Made by a program: the position numbers and the translations under genes
NCBI RefSeq assembly: GCF_004339675.1
Contig: NZ_SLVM01000001.1
Location: 62,001-126,000 of the forward strand
Source of the DNA: Rhodovulum steppense
GTDB taxonomy: Bacteria > Pseudomonadota > Alphaproteobacteria > Rhodobacterales > Rhodobacteraceae
Reading direction: 5' to 3'
DNA length: 64,000 nucleotides
Part shown: positions 1-8,642 of the stretch, piece after piece
Position numbering within the stretch: the stretch's first letter is position 1
Layout: each line of letters starts with the position of its first letter
Notes under the pieces: model-generated
What the model saw: the letters and a program-made list of their open reading frames with translations, nothing else
The model's database searches: none
What the model was told of the DNA's origin: nothing

Positions 1-132
1 GTCCAGCAGCAGGTCGATCCGCTCGCGCGCGGTCAGCTTGCCCTTGGCGTGCTGGCTGTCCACCCGCTTTTCTCCGCCCCCCTTGCGGGCGATGTCGCGG
101 CGGCGTTCAAGCTCGTTCAGGATGTCTTTCAT
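1..132 (-). CDS. pccB: Propionyl-CoA carboxylase beta subunit, 5' end only
   Basis: Only the first 44 codons lie in the window; the gene runs off the left edge. The readable N-terminus (MKDILNELERRRDIA, then KGKLTARERIDLLLD) is the conserved start of acyl-CoA carboxylase beta (carboxyltransferase) subunits, and its close agreement with rhodobacterial PccB makes propionyl-CoA the likely substrate. PccB forms the biotin-dependent carboxylase with PccA and makes methylmalonyl-CoA from propionyl-CoA. The nearby pccR gene (1672-3075) and the TTTGCAAA-type motifs upstream support the PccB call over other carboxyltransferases. The start is the ATG at 130-132. Confidence 0.85.
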   Translation of the reverse strand, partial: MKDILNELERRRDIARKGGGEKRVDSQHAKGKLTARERIDLLLD

Positions 133-206
133 CGGCGCTGGCCCCTTGCGGAAATTTCCGGCAACCTAGCCTCGGCGAGAGGGACATAAAAGAACCTTTC
201 GGAATA

Positions 207-255
207 TTTGCAAATCCTTGGCAGATCGGCGCTCGCTAATCGCAAATTCGCAAAT
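207..255 (-). promoter_or_regulatory. Candidate PccR-binding region upstream of pccB
   Basis: A perfect TTTGCAAA palindrome lies at 207-214, about 75 bases before the pccB start. A direct repeat TCGCAAAT/TCGCAAAT lies at 240-255 (ATTTGCGA read towards pccB). In Rhodobacter sphaeroides PccR is reported to act on TTTGCAAA-N4-TTTGCAAA in front of pccB. Here one element is exact and the others are degenerate with different spacing, so the region fits a PccR target but the exact operator is inferred. It also lies upstream of the divergent transporter gene at 342. Confidence 0.6.
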
Positions 256-341
256 CGCCCCGCCGCGAAGACGTGACGCCCCCCCCTTGCAAGGGTTTTG
301 ACCGGATGGACAAATTATACCGCGCAGCGTAATCGGATCGC

Positions 342-1598
342 ATGCCCCCACGACCAGAAATCCGGCTCCTTGACCGGACAAGCCCACCCCATATCCTGAC
401 GCTTGTCCTGCTCGCGGGCATCTCGGCGCTGTCGATGAACATCTTCCTGCCGTCGCTGCCCAACATGACCGCGCATTTCGGGACGGATTACCGGTTGATG
501 CAACTGTCCGTGGCGCTGTATCTCGGCATGAACGCGGTGCTGCAACTGGCGATCGGACCGATTTCCGACCGCTACGGACGGCGTCCGGTGCTGCTGATCT
601 CGATCGCGCTTTTCCTGGTCGCGACGCTGGGCTGCATCCTGGCCCCCAATGCGGGCCTGTTCCTGGCCTTCCGCATGGCGCAGGCGGTGATCGTGACCGG
701 CATGGTGCTGTCGCGCGCCGTGGTGCGCGACATGGTGGACGACGCGCAGGCCGCCTCGATGATCGGCTATGTCACGATGGGCATGGCGCTGGTGCCGATG
801 ATCGGGCCGGCCATCGGCGGGGTGCTGGACCAGGCCTTCGGCTGGCAGGCAAGTTTCGCGATGCTGCTGGTCGCGGGACTTGCGGTGCTGGCGCTGACCT
901 GGGCCGACCTGGGCGAGACCGCGCGCCCGCGCGAGGTCAGCCTGCTGGGGCAGTTCCGCGAATATCCCGAACTGTTCCGCTCGCGCCGGTTCTGGGGCTA
1001 TGCGCTGGCCGCAGGCTTCGCCTCGGGGGCGTTCTTCGCCTATCTGGGCGGCGCGCCCTTCGTCGGATCCGAGGTGTTCAGCCTGAACCCGGCGGCGCTG
1101 GGCCTGTATTTCGGCATCATCGCGCTGGGCTATATGGGCGGAAACTACCTGGCCGGGCGCCTCTCGGTGCGGGTGGGGATCAACGGCATGATCCTTTATG
1201 GCACGCTGGTCGCGGGGGCGGCTCCGGTGATCTCGATGGCGCTGATCGGGCTGGGGCTGGCGCATCCGCTGGCATTTTTCGGGGTGATGGCGCTGGTCGG
1301 GCTGGGCAACGGCATGACGCTGCCGAACGCGACCGCGGGGATGCTGTCTGTGAGGCCGCATCTGGCGGGGACGGCCAGCGGGCTGGGCGGCGCGATCATG
1401 ATCGGGGGCGGTGCGGGGCTGTCGGCGCTGGCGGGTGCGCTGCTGGTGCCGGGGCGCGGGGCCTGGCCCTTGCTGGCGATCATGCTGGCGACCTCGGCCA
1501 TGGCGGTTGTCGCGGTGCTGTATGTCCGCCGGATCGACCGCCTGGAGGGGCCGCCCGCCTCCACCCCGCCGTCCGCCGCCCGCCCGCCGCATCCCTGA
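342..1598 (+). CDS. Bcr/CflA-type MFS drug transporter
   Basis: A 418-residue inner-membrane protein with the twelve hydrophobic segments of the major facilitator superfamily. It carries the loop 2-3 signature GPISDRYGRRPVLL, typical of the Bcr/CflA (DHA1) group of proton-driven exporters. The substrate cannot be read from sequence; relatives export bicyclomycin, chloramphenicol or other small molecules. The C-terminal tail is proline-rich and short. The gene diverges from pccB and precedes pccR by 73 bases. The start ATG at 342 has a weak GGA element in front. Its place between pccB and pccR does not by itself link it to propionate metabolism. Confidence 0.85.
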   Translation: MPPRPEIRLLDRTSPPHILTLVLLAGISALSMNIFLPSLPNMTAHFGTDYRLMQLSVALYLGMNAVLQLAIGPISDRYGRRPVLLISIALFLVATLGCILAPNAGLFLAFRMAQAVIVTGMVLSRAVVRDMVDDAQAASMIGYVTMGMALVPMIGPAIGGVLDQAFGWQASFAMLLVAGLAVLALTWADLGETARPREVSLLGQFREYPELFRSRRFWGYALAAGFASGAFFAYLGGAPFVGSEVFSLNPAALGLYFGIIALGYMGGNYLAGRLSVRVGINGMILYGTLVAGAAPVISMALIGLGLAHPLAFFGVMALVGLGNGMTLPNATAGMLSVRPHLAGTASGLGGAIMIGGGAGLSALAGALLVPGRGAWPLLAIMLATSAMAVVAVLYVRRIDRLEGPPASTPPSAARPPHP

Positions 1599-1617
1599 CA
1601 CATGCTTGCGCGCGAGC

Positions 1618-1655
1618 TTTGCAAAGGCTATGGGCGCTACTGCGAACCCGCAAAC
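1618..1655 (+). promoter_or_regulatory. TTTGCAAA element upstream of pccR (possible autoregulation)
   Basis: A perfect TTTGCAAA palindrome sits at 1618-1625, with a looser TGCGAACCCGCAAAC at 1641-1655. The same octamer occurs upstream of pccB. It lies 47 bases before the chosen pccR start, which suggests that PccR controls its own gene. The element would lie just in front of an alternative start at 1630, which is one reason to prefer the start at 1672. Confidence 0.5.
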
Positions 1656-1671
1656 AAAACGGATGGCCAGA

Positions 1672-3075
1672 ATGGCAAGTCGCAAACTCTATGCTGGCGT
1701 GAAACTGCGCGAGACGCGCACGCGGCTGGGGCTGACGCAAAAGGATTTCGCGGCGCGGCTGGGCATCTCGCTGCCCTATCTGAACCAGATGGAGAACAAC
1801 AACCGCCCGGTCTCGTCCACGGTCCTGCTGGCGCTGGCTTCGGAATTCGGCTTCGACGTGACCGAGCTTTCGACGGGCGATGCCGAGCGTCTGGTTTCGG
1901 ACATGCGCGAGGCGTTGGCCGATCCGGTTTTCGGCGATCTGGCCCCGCCGCTTGCCGACCTGCGGCTGGCCGCGTCGAACGCACCAGCGCTGGCGCGGGC
2001 GTTTCTGGAACTGCATCGCGCCTATCGCCAGAGCCATGAGCGGCTGGCCTCGCTGGACGAGGCGCTGGGCCGCGAGGATGCCGCACTGCAACCCTCGCCT
2101 TGGGAAGAGGTGCGCGATTTCTTTCACTATTGCGACAATTACATAGATGCGGTCGACCGCGCAGCAGAGCGGTTCGCGCGCAATGGCACCAACCCCGACG
2201 ACCAGGAGCGTCATGCCGCAGAGACCCTGGAATCCGCGGGCATCACCTTGAGCAAGAATGATATTCCAGGTCTTCGCCACTACGACGCCACACGGCGCAT
2301 CCTGACGCTTTCGAGCCGCCTGAGCGGGCCGACACGGCGATTCCAGTTGCTTCACCAGATTGCACTTCTCACACAATCCCAGCTTCTGGAGGCGACGCTG
2401 GACCTGGCTCGGTTCCAGAGCCCCGAGGCGCGCGATATCGCCCGGATCGGGATGGCGAACTATTTCGCGGGCGCCGCGTTGCTGCCCTATGGCAGCTTTC
2501 TGGAGGCCGCGCAGGAGGCCCGGCACGATCTGGAACTGCTGGCCGACCGCTTCGGCGCCTCGATCGAACAGGTGGCGCACAGGCTGTCCACCCTGCAACG
2601 ACCCGGTGCCAAGGGGCTGCCCTTCTTCTTTGTCCGTGTCGATCAGGCGGGCACGATCACCAAGCGCCATTCCGCGACGCGGCTGCAATTCGCGCGCTTC
2701 GGCGGGGCCTGCCCCCTGTGGAACGTCTATCGCGCCTTCGAGACGCCGGGCCGGTTCCTGCGGCAACTGGCCGAGACCCCGGACGGCGTGCGCTATCTGA
2801 GCCTTGCGCGCGACGTGACCAAGCCGGGCGGCGCCTGGGGCGCGCCGGTGCGCCGTTTCGCCATCGGGCTGGGCTGCGAGATCCGGCATGCCGACCGGCT
2901 GGTCTATGCCGACGATCTGGACCTGACCAACGCCGCCGGCTTCGAGCCGATCGGGATCTCCTGCCGCATCTGCGAGCGCCGCAATTGCCACCAGCGCGCG
3001 GTGCCCCCGCTGGAACGCCGCCTCAGCGTCGATCCCGACCGGCGCGGCCTGCTGCCCTATGAGGTCGCGGAATAG
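1672..3075 (+). CDS. pccR: Short-chain fatty acyl-CoA regulator PccR (ScfR family)
   Basis: A 467-residue transcription factor. Residues about 5-60 form an XRE/Cro-type helix-turn-helix (LGLTQKDFAARLGISLPYL). A middle region resembles the ImmA/IrrE-like domain, but at the expected HEXXH position it reads LLHQIALL, so a metalloprotease is not predicted. The C-terminal DUF2083-like part carries CRICERRNCHQR, the cysteine cluster typical of RamB/PccR proteins. In R. sphaeroides PccR activates pccB during growth on propionate or acetate, and acyl-CoA is the presumed effector. The start at 1672 (MASRKLYAG) matches the family; in-frame ATGs at 1663 and 1630 are possible. Proximity to pccB supports the assignment. 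Confidence 0.87.
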   Translation: MASRKLYAGVKLRETRTRLGLTQKDFAARLGISLPYLNQMENNNRPVSSTVLLALASEFGFDVTELSTGDAERLVSDMREALADPVFGDLAPPLADLRLAASNAPALARAFLELHRAYRQSHERLASLDEALGREDAALQPSPWEEVRDFFHYCDNYIDAVDRAAERFARNGTNPDDQERHAAETLESAGITLSKNDIPGLRHYDATRRILTLSSRLSGPTRRFQLLHQIALLTQSQLLEATLDLARFQSPEARDIARIGMANYFAGAALLPYGSFLEAAQEARHDLELLADRFGASIEQVAHRLSTLQRPGAKGLPFFFVRVDQAGTITKRHSATRLQFARFGGACPLWNVYRAFETPGRFLRQLAETPDGVRYLSLARDVTKPGGAWGAPVRRFAIGLGCEIRHADRLVYADDLDLTNAAGFEPIGISCRICERRNCHQRAVPPLERRLSVDPDRRGLLPYEVAE

Positions 3076-3134
3076 GTTTTGACGTCTGCCCGGTTCGACC
3101 CGTAAATGAAGATGGGAAGAACAGGGAGGAATTC

Positions 3135-3614
3135 ATGGAACTCACGGGCAGCCGCGTCATCGCGGCCGACCGGGCGGCGGTGTGGGAGCGCCTGACCGAT
3201 CCGGACACGCTGAAGGCCTGCATCCCCGGATGCCAGGAACTGGAAGGCAGCATCGAGGACGGGTTCGAAGCGGTGGTCACCCAGAAGGTCGGCCCGGTCA
3301 AGGCGACCTTTCGCGGCGCGGTCACGGTCTCGGACCTGGTCGAGCGGCAAAGCTATACCATCCTCGGCGAGGGCAAGGGCGGCGTTGCGGGCTTTGCCAA
3401 GGGCCGCGCGGATGTGCGGCTGGAGGATGCCGAGGGCGGCGGGACGGAACTGATCTATGACGTCCATGCCGAGGTCGGCGGCAAGCTTGCTCAGCTTGGC
3501 TCGCGGCTGATCCACGGCACGGCGCGTCGGCTGGCCGACCAGTTCTTCGACACCTTCACCGCCGAGGTGGAAGGCCCCGCCGCGGAAACGCAGGGCGAGG
3601 CCGCCACGGGTTGA
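3135..3614 (+). CDS. CoxG-like SRPBCC-fold protein
   Basis: A 159-residue protein of the carbon-monoxide-dehydrogenase subunit G (CoxG) type within the SRPBCC/START-like fold. It begins MELTGSRVIAADRAAVWERL and contains the typical CIPGCQELE and KVGPVKATFRG segments. CoxG is linked to maturation or membrane anchoring of molybdenum CO dehydrogenase, but this copy stands alone with no cox structural genes nearby, so it may serve another molybdenum hydroxylase or bind a lipid. It has a strong ribosome site (AGGGAGGA) before the ATG at 3135. It faces the ydcH-like gene tail to tail. Confidence 0.8.
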   Translation: MELTGSRVIAADRAAVWERLTDPDTLKACIPGCQELEGSIEDGFEAVVTQKVGPVKATFRGAVTVSDLVERQSYTILGEGKGGVAGFAKGRADVRLEDAEGGGTELIYDVHAEVGGKLAQLGSRLIHGTARRLADQFFDTFTAEVEGPAAETQGEAATG

Positions 3615-3623
3615 ATCTGCGGC

Positions 3624-3869
3624 TCAGGCCGCCGCGGTGCGCAGGATGCGGGCGATCTCGTCCTTCAGATTCATCCGCGTCTTGCGCATCTCGGTCAGGT
3701 GAAAATCGTCGGTCGGCTCGATATCCGTTTCGGCCCGGTGCACGGCGCCGTTGATCTGGTGATACTCGTCGAAGAGCCGGGCGAAATGGGCGTCATTTTG
3801 CTTGAGCGTGTGGATCAGCTCCGCCTTGTCGGGGAATTCCTCGGCAAGCTCGTGCGGCGTGTTGGTCAT
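3624..3869 (-). CDS. YdcH/DUF465 family small protein
   Basis: An 81-residue, strongly helical and charged protein that fits the YdcH (DUF465) family of small coiled-coil proteins (FPDKAELIHTLKQNDAHFAR, then HLTEMRKTRMNLKDEI). The function is unknown in the family. The frame is open to 3944, but GGAG eight bases before the ATG at 3867-3869 and the family start (MTNTPHEL) favour the shorter form. A hemerythrin-like gene lies upstream on the same strand, 87 bases away. Confidence 0.8.
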   Translation of the reverse strand: MTNTPHELAEEFPDKAELIHTLKQNDAHFARLFDEYHQINGAVHRAETDIEPTDDFHLTEMRKTRMNLKDEIARILRTAAA

Positions 3870-3956
3870 TTCCGGCTCCATCTGTCCCTTGGGTCGCACA
3901 GACCCTAGGAAGCCGCTGCGCAGGCTGTCCTTGACCCCGATCAAACCCGGGCCGGT

Positions 3957-4523
3957 TCAGACGCCCAGCGCCTCGCCATGTTTCAGAAGGATGGGCACCA
4001 CCAGATCCTCCTCATCGACCAGGTGGCGGTCCAGAAACCGGCCGAACCCGGCCAGCGTCGTCCCGAGCGCCCCGGCCCGGTCGCGTTGGTCGGCAGGCGT
4101 GGCCCGGATCAGCCCGTTGACCGCGCCCGCCAGCGCCGCAAGCTGCCCGTCCAGCGCGTGATGGTCGCCGTCCAGGATGTCGAAGCCCCGCACCAGCCGC
4201 GGTTCTGCGGCCAGAAGGCGGGGGAAATAGTGCAGATCCTCGATCTGGTGATGCCCGTGCAACTCGCCCAGCAGCAATTGCGCATAGCGGGCCGTGTTGC
4301 GCACCGCCTGTCCGGGCTCGGCGCTGCGCTCGACGATGGACCGGCTTTCGTCCCCGATCCGGTCGATCAGGGTGCGGAACATCAGGTGGCGTTCCAGCCA
4401 GAACCGGGTCAGCCCGTCAAAGCGGACATGGCTGTCCCACAGATCGCGCGGGTGCTCGTCCAGCAGCACGCGCAGCGCATCGGGCAGGCCCGTGCGGATA
4501 TCGAGGGTCAGTTCGTCGGCCAT
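3957..4523 (-). CDS. Hemerythrin HHE-domain protein
   Basis: A 188-residue, all-helical protein with the histidine and acidic ligand pattern of bacterial hemerythrin-like (HHE) proteins: RHLMFRTLID, then HGHHQIEDLHYFP, then DGDHHALD and RHLVDEEDLVVP. Such proteins hold a non-haem di-iron centre and bind oxygen or respond to nitric oxide and iron. There is no signal peptide or membrane segment, so it is cytoplasmic. No fused signalling domain is present. The start ATG at 4521-4523 is the only sensible one. Confidence 0.87.
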   Translation of the reverse strand: MADELTLDIRTGLPDALRVLLDEHPRDLWDSHVRFDGLTRFWLERHLMFRTLIDRIGDESRSIVERSAEPGQAVRNTARYAQLLLGELHGHHQIEDLHYFPRLLAAEPRLVRGFDILDGDHHALDGQLAALAGAVNGLIRATPADQRDRAGALGTTLAGFGRFLDRHLVDEEDLVVPILLKHGEALGV

Positions 4524-4564
4524 GCCGGGAAGCTAGGCGAAAGGCGTTGCTCGGCAAGGCGGGG

Positions 4565-5482
4565 TCACAGTTTGGTGGCCTCGGGTGGCGGGGTGGTGAC
4601 GCGGCGTTTCAGCATCGCCTCGCGCCAGGAGATGAAGACCACCGCCCCCACGATCATCGCGCCGCCAAGGATCACCCAGCCATCCGCCGCCTCGCCGAAG
4701 ACCAGCCAGCCCAGCAGCGTGGCCCAGACCAGTTGCAGGAAGGTGACCGGCTGGGTCACCGCCAGCGGCGCGGCGCGGAAGGCCATGGTCATCGAGTAAT
4801 GCCCGGCGGTCGCGAAGAAAGCGACGAGGAACAGCCAGAACAGTTGCGACAGCGTCGGCGTCACCCAGACCGCCAGCGCGAAGGGCGCCAGCGCCAGCGT
4901 GACCGTGATCGACAGCATCGCCACCACCACCGCCGCCGAGTCGCGCTCGCTCAGCCGCTTGGCCATCAGATAGGAGGCGCCGAAGAACAGCGCGGTGAAG
5001 AGCATCGCCAGATGGCCGTCCGAAAGCTCGCGAAAGCCCGGGCGCAGGATCACCAGCACCCCCGCAAAGGCCACCGCGACGGCAAGGATCCGGCGCAGCG
5101 CCAGCCGTTCGCCGAAGACCAGCGCGGCGCCGATCGTGACATAGACCGGGTTGAGATAGTTCATCGCCGTGACCTCGGCGATCGGGATGCGGGTCATCGC
5201 GTAGAACCAGCAGATCACGCCCAGCGCATGCGCGATCCCCCGCCACGAGTAAAGCGCCAGCCCGCGCCGGTCGATCCCGGCGCGCAGCAGCGGCCCCAGC
5301 ATCGGCGCAAGGAAGACCAGCCCCAGCACATAGCGCAGGAATGCCGCCTGGGGCGCGGGCACGGCATCGCCGACATGCTTGACCAGGGCCGTGACCGCCA
5401 CGAAATTCGCGCCGGTCAACAGCATCCAGAGAATCCCAGCGAGGGGCCGCTGCCCCCCGGATGCGTCCGCGCCCCGAGCCAT
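4565..5482 (-). CDS. EamA/DMT-family transporter
   Basis: A 305-residue protein with ten hydrophobic segments in two repeated EamA halves (drug/metabolite transporter superfamily). The first half holds the characteristic FYAMTRIPIAEVTAMNYLNPVY and the second FRAAPLAVTQPVTFLQLVW. Members export amino acids, nucleosides or drugs; the substrate is not predictable. Its promoter region is shared with the divergent diguanylate cyclase gene. The C-terminal tail is short and proline-rich. Confidence 0.87.
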   Translation of the reverse strand: MARGADASGGQRPLAGILWMLLTGANFVAVTALVKHVGDAVPAPQAAFLRYVLGLVFLAPMLGPLLRAGIDRRGLALYSWRGIAHALGVICWFYAMTRIPIAEVTAMNYLNPVYVTIGAALVFGERLALRRILAVAVAFAGVLVILRPGFRELSDGHLAMLFTALFFGASYLMAKRLSERDSAAVVVAMLSITVTLALAPFALAVWVTPTLSQLFWLFLVAFFATAGHYSMTMAFRAAPLAVTQPVTFLQLVWATLLGWLVFGEAADGWVILGGAMIVGAVVFISWREAMLKRRVTTPPPEATKL

Positions 5483-5540
5483 GGCGCGACTTCACCCGAT
5501 GCCCGGTCGCGATGCAAGGCCACCGCGGCTCCGGGACAGG

Positions 5541-5578
5541 GTTAACGCAGCGCAGGCTGCGTCAACCCCTCATTAACC
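5541..5578. promoter_or_regulatory. Inverted repeat and TTAACC half-site between divergent genes
   Basis: Arms GTTAACGCAGC (5541-5551) and GCTGCGTCAAC (5556-5566) pair with one mismatch around a 4-base centre, and a TTAACC lies at 5573-5578. The site is in the 151-base space between the EamA transporter and the GGDEF gene. A symmetric operator is the simplest reading. The TTAAC elements resemble CtrA half-sites but do not form a full TTAA-N7-TTAA box. Confidence 0.35.
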
Positions 5579-5633
5579 GATTGTTTGCCATGATGCCGCC
5601 GACGGTCGGGCGGCATCGACGACGGAGACCCCA

Positions 5634-7037
5634 ATGAAAGCGATCTCTCATCCCCCGGCGGGACCATGGGAAGACGACGATCTGCTGCACGGAACCCCAC
5701 GTTTCGTGATGGTGCGCGCAGCCCCCGCCGTGCGGCAGGCGCTGGCGCTGTTCTCGTTCCTTCTGGCGGCCGTCCCGGCGATCGGATTTCTGGCCGACAT
5801 CCCGTTGCTGCACCAGCCCTTCCCGGGCGAGGCGGGCATTCCCCCGCCGACGCTGCTGGCCCTTGCCGCCCTGGCGCTGGCGATCCTGATCCAGCGGCCC
5901 TTTGCACGCGGCGGACCGGTCGAGCGGACGCTTGTTCTGCTGGCCGGCTTGATCGGGCTGGGGCAACTGATCTGGCTGAGTCGCGGCTTGCCGCTGGATC
6001 CCGAAGTCACCGGCATCAGCGAGGCCGTGGGCATCCTGGCGCTGGCCAGCGCGCTGGCGCTGCGCCGCCGCCGCCCGGCCTGGCCGGCCATTGTCCTGGC
6101 CGGGGCCGCCGGGATGATCTGCCTGACGGCCCTTCTGGGCCATGCCATGGGAATCGGCCAGTTGCGCGGGGCGCTGTCGCCCTTCACCATGGTGATCCTT
6201 GCGCCTCTGGTGCTGGCCGCCCAGATCGCCCAGGCCCGACGCCCCGAACTGCGCACGCTGTTCCGGGACGACAGGCTGACCCGCGTGCTGCGCCTGGAAA
6301 TGGCGCTGGCCGCGGTCGTGCCCGCGGCGCTGGCCATCCTGATCTTCCGGTTGGACCCGAACGGCCCCAGCGCGACGGGCGCGATCTATGCCCAGTTGAT
6401 GATTCTGTTCTGCTGCTCCGGCGTCCTGGTTGCGGGCCGGATGCGTGACCGGCTGGACCGCGAACGCCGGGCGCTGTCGCGCGAATTGCAGCGCGCCTCG
6501 CTGATCGACTCGCTGACGGGCCTGGCCAACCGGCGTGGAACCCTGGTGATGGCCGGCCATGCGATCCATGCCGCGCGCCGCGGCGGGCGGCCGGTCTCGA
6601 TGGTGATCTGCGACCTCGACCATTTCAAGGCGATCAACGACCGGCTGGGCCACGGGGTCGGCGACCGGGTGCTGGAAGCCGCGGCCCGGCTGATGGCGGC
6701 GCGGCTGAGGATGTCGGATGTCGCGGGGCGCTGGGGCGGCGAGGAATTCCTGCTTGTGCTGCCCGACACGCCGCTGGCGGGCGCCGAGGCGCTGGCCGAG
6801 ATCCTGCGCCATACCCTCGCGGAAGAACTTCGGATCATGCCGTCGGGCGAGATCGGCAGCGGGCCGGGCGGAAAGGCACTGACCGCATCCTTCGGCTGCG
6901 CCGCGGTAGAGACTGCCCGGACAGACGGGTTCGACCGCGCGCTCGACGCCGCCGACCAGGCGCTTTACGCGGCCAAGCAGGGCGGGCGGAACCGGGTTGC
7001 CAGCGCCACGGATCTGGCCATCGCCGGCTTCGGCTGA
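5634..7037 (+). CDS. Membrane-bound diguanylate cyclase (GGDEF)
   Basis: A 467-residue protein. The N-terminal 260 residues hold about seven or eight hydrophobic segments without a recognised sensor name, and a short linker leads to a GGDEF domain at about residues 285-460. The active-site loop reads GRWGGEEFLLVLP, an active variant of GGDEF, and RMSD just upstream fits the RxxD inhibitory I-site, so product inhibition is expected. CDLDHFKAINDRLGHGVGD supplies the metal-binding aspartate. It makes cyclic di-GMP from two GTP. No EAL domain is present. The MshEN glycosyltransferase at 30867 is a possible effector in the same window, but no physical link is implied. Confidence 0.92.
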   Translation: MKAISHPPAGPWEDDDLLHGTPRFVMVRAAPAVRQALALFSFLLAAVPAIGFLADIPLLHQPFPGEAGIPPPTLLALAALALAILIQRPFARGGPVERTLVLLAGLIGLGQLIWLSRGLPLDPEVTGISEAVGILALASALALRRRRPAWPAIVLAGAAGMICLTALLGHAMGIGQLRGALSPFTMVILAPLVLAAQIAQARRPELRTLFRDDRLTRVLRLEMALAAVVPAALAILIFRLDPNGPSATGAIYAQLMILFCCSGVLVAGRMRDRLDRERRALSRELQRASLIDSLTGLANRRGTLVMAGHAIHAARRGGRPVSMVICDLDHFKAINDRLGHGVGDRVLEAAARLMAARLRMSDVAGRWGGEEFLLVLPDTPLAGAEALAEILRHTLAEELRIMPSGEIGSGPGGKALTASFGCAAVETARTDGFDRALDAADQALYAAKQGGRNRVASATDLAIAGFG

Positions 7038-7049
7038 ACGGCGCGGGGC

Positions 7050-7790
7050 TCAGAGCAGGGCCAGAACCTCGTCACTGGCCTCGAAATTGGTGGTCACGCG
7101 CTGCACGTCGTCATCGTCCTCCAGCGCATCCACCAGTTTCATCAGCTTCTGCATGCCCTCGAGGTCAAGCTCGGTCGTGGTGCCGGGTTGCCAGATCAGC
7201 CGGGTCGATTCGCTTTCGCCAAGCTGCGCCTCGAGCGCGGCGGCCACCTCGCCCAGATCGGTATCGGCGCACAGGATCACATGGCCGTCCTCGCTGCTTT
7301 CGGCATCCTCGGCGCCGGCCTCGATCGCGGCCATCATCACGGAATCGGCGTCACCCACGGCGGCGGGATAGCGGATCTCGCCCTTGCGCTCGAACATGAA
7401 GGCGACCGAGCCGGTCTCGCCGAGATTGCCGCCATGCTTGGTGAACAGCGACCGCACGTTCGACGCGGTACGGTTGCGGTTGTCGGTCATCGCCTCGACG
7501 ATCACCGCCACGCCATCGGGCCCATAGCCTTCGTAGCGGATTTCCTCGTAATTGTCGCCCTCGCCGCCCTGCGCCTTCTTGATCGCGCGCTCGATATTGT
7601 CCTTGGGCATCGAGTTGGCCTTGGCCTCCTTGACGGCGAGGCGCAGGCGGGGATTCTTGTCGGGATCGGGATCGCCCATCTTGGCCGCGACGGTGATCTC
7701 CTTGGACAGCTTGGAGAACAGCTTGGCCCGCACCGAGTCCTGGCGGTTCTTGCGGTGCTGGATGTTCGCCCATTTCGAATGGCCTGCCAT
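7050..7790 (-). CDS. YebC/PmpR (TACO1) family protein
   Basis: A 246-residue protein of normal length for the YebC family. It starts [18 protein letters not shown] and has the family blocks [17 protein letters not shown] and [18 protein letters not shown]. Older literature treats these as DNA-binding regulators; later work on the family points to a role at the ribosome in translation of difficult proline stretches. In this genome FtsY (55451-57883) is exceptionally proline-rich, which is only a loose connection. The gene is transcribed towards the GGDEF gene and ends 12 bases from it. Confidence 0.92.
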   Translation of the reverse strand: MAGHSKWANIQHRKNRQDSVRAKLFSKLSKEITVAAKMGDPDPDKNPRLRLAVKEAKANSMPKDNIERAIKKAQGGEGDNYEEIRYEGYGPDGVAVIVEAMTDNRNRTASNVRSLFTKHGGNLGETGSVAFMFERKGEIRYPAAVGDADSVMMAAIEAGAEDAESSEDGHVILCADTDLGEVAAALEAQLGESESTRLIWQPGTTTELDLEGMQKLMKLVDALEDDDDVQRVTTNFEASDEVLALL

Positions 7791-7949
7791 GGAACCCTCT
7801 TCGACGGCTGTTTTCGACGCCCCGCTCTATAGGCCAGCGCGCCGGGGCACCGCAAGAGCGCGCCGGGCCGGGGCAAGGTGGCATTCGCTTGTCAGGGACG
7901 CCCATTCGGGCTATCCCCCCAGTTCGTGCCGCAGGGCGCCGGGGAGACG

Positions 7950-8639
7950 ATGCTCGACCAGATCAAGACCCGCTTCGAGGCGGTCGTTCGCCGGATGAGC
8001 GACGCTTTCGACGGCGACATCTCGACGCCCGCGGGACGGTTTGCGGCGTTCTGGCATTTCCAGATCGTTGACCATGCCTTCCTGCGCATCTTCTGGACCA
8101 ACCTGCACCAGGTCGCACCGGGCGCGTGGCGGTCGAACCAGCCCGATGCGCGGCGGCTGCGGCGCTATCGCGACATGGGCATCCGCACCGTGCTGTCGCT
8201 GCGCGGCGACCGGGGGTCGAGTCATTTCCGTCTCGAGGACGAGGCCTGCCGCGCGCTGGGGCTGACGCTTGTCAGTCGGCGCATCCGCGCCCGCAAGCTG
8301 TCACGCCCGGCAGCCCTGCTGGCGCTGCTGGACCAGTTCGAAACCATCGAGAAGCCCTTCGTGATGCATTGCAAGTCGGGATCGGACCGGACGGGGATCG
8401 CCGCGGCGCTCTATCTGCTGCATATCGAGGGCGCGACACTTGCCGAGGCGCGGCGCATGCTGCACTGGCGCTTCATCCATTTCCGTAGCTCGGCCAGCGG
8501 TGTGCTGGATCAGATGCTCGACGCCTACGAGGCCGACACCATGACCGACCCGATGCCGATCCGCGACTGGATCGCGACGCGCTACGACCCGGCCGCAATC
8601 AAGGCCGCGTTCCGCGCGCGCCGCCACCGGAGCCGCTGA
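7950..8639 (+). CDS. Tyrosine/dual-specificity protein phosphatase
   Basis: A 229-residue cytoplasmic protein with the phosphatase P-loop HCKSGSDRTG (HC-x5-R-T) and an upstream region WRSNQPDARRLRRYRDMGI typical of bacterial DSP/PTP-like proteins. The aspartate general acid is not certain by eye. The start at 7950 is chosen because GGGGAGA stands just in front of it; the frame is open from 7878. The stop is 3 bases before the next gene, an ABC exporter, so the two are probably co-transcribed. The substrate is unknown; relatives act on phosphoproteins or phosphoinositides. Confidence 0.82.
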   Translation: MLDQIKTRFEAVVRRMSDAFDGDISTPAGRFAAFWHFQIVDHAFLRIFWTNLHQVAPGAWRSNQPDARRLRRYRDMGIRTVLSLRGDRGSSHFRLEDEACRALGLTLVSRRIRARKLSRPAALLALLDQFETIEKPFVMHCKSGSDRTGIAAALYLLHIEGATLAEARRMLHWRFIHFRSSASGVLDQMLDAYEADTMTDPMPIRDWIATRYDPAAIKAAFRARRHRSR

Positions 8640-8642
8640 GCG

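Noticed and set aside
315-1685. 456-codon minus-strand frame over the MFS gene
   Set aside because: The Arg/His/Gln-rich composition is typical of an antisense shadow in high-GC DNA; the plus-strand transporter is well supported.
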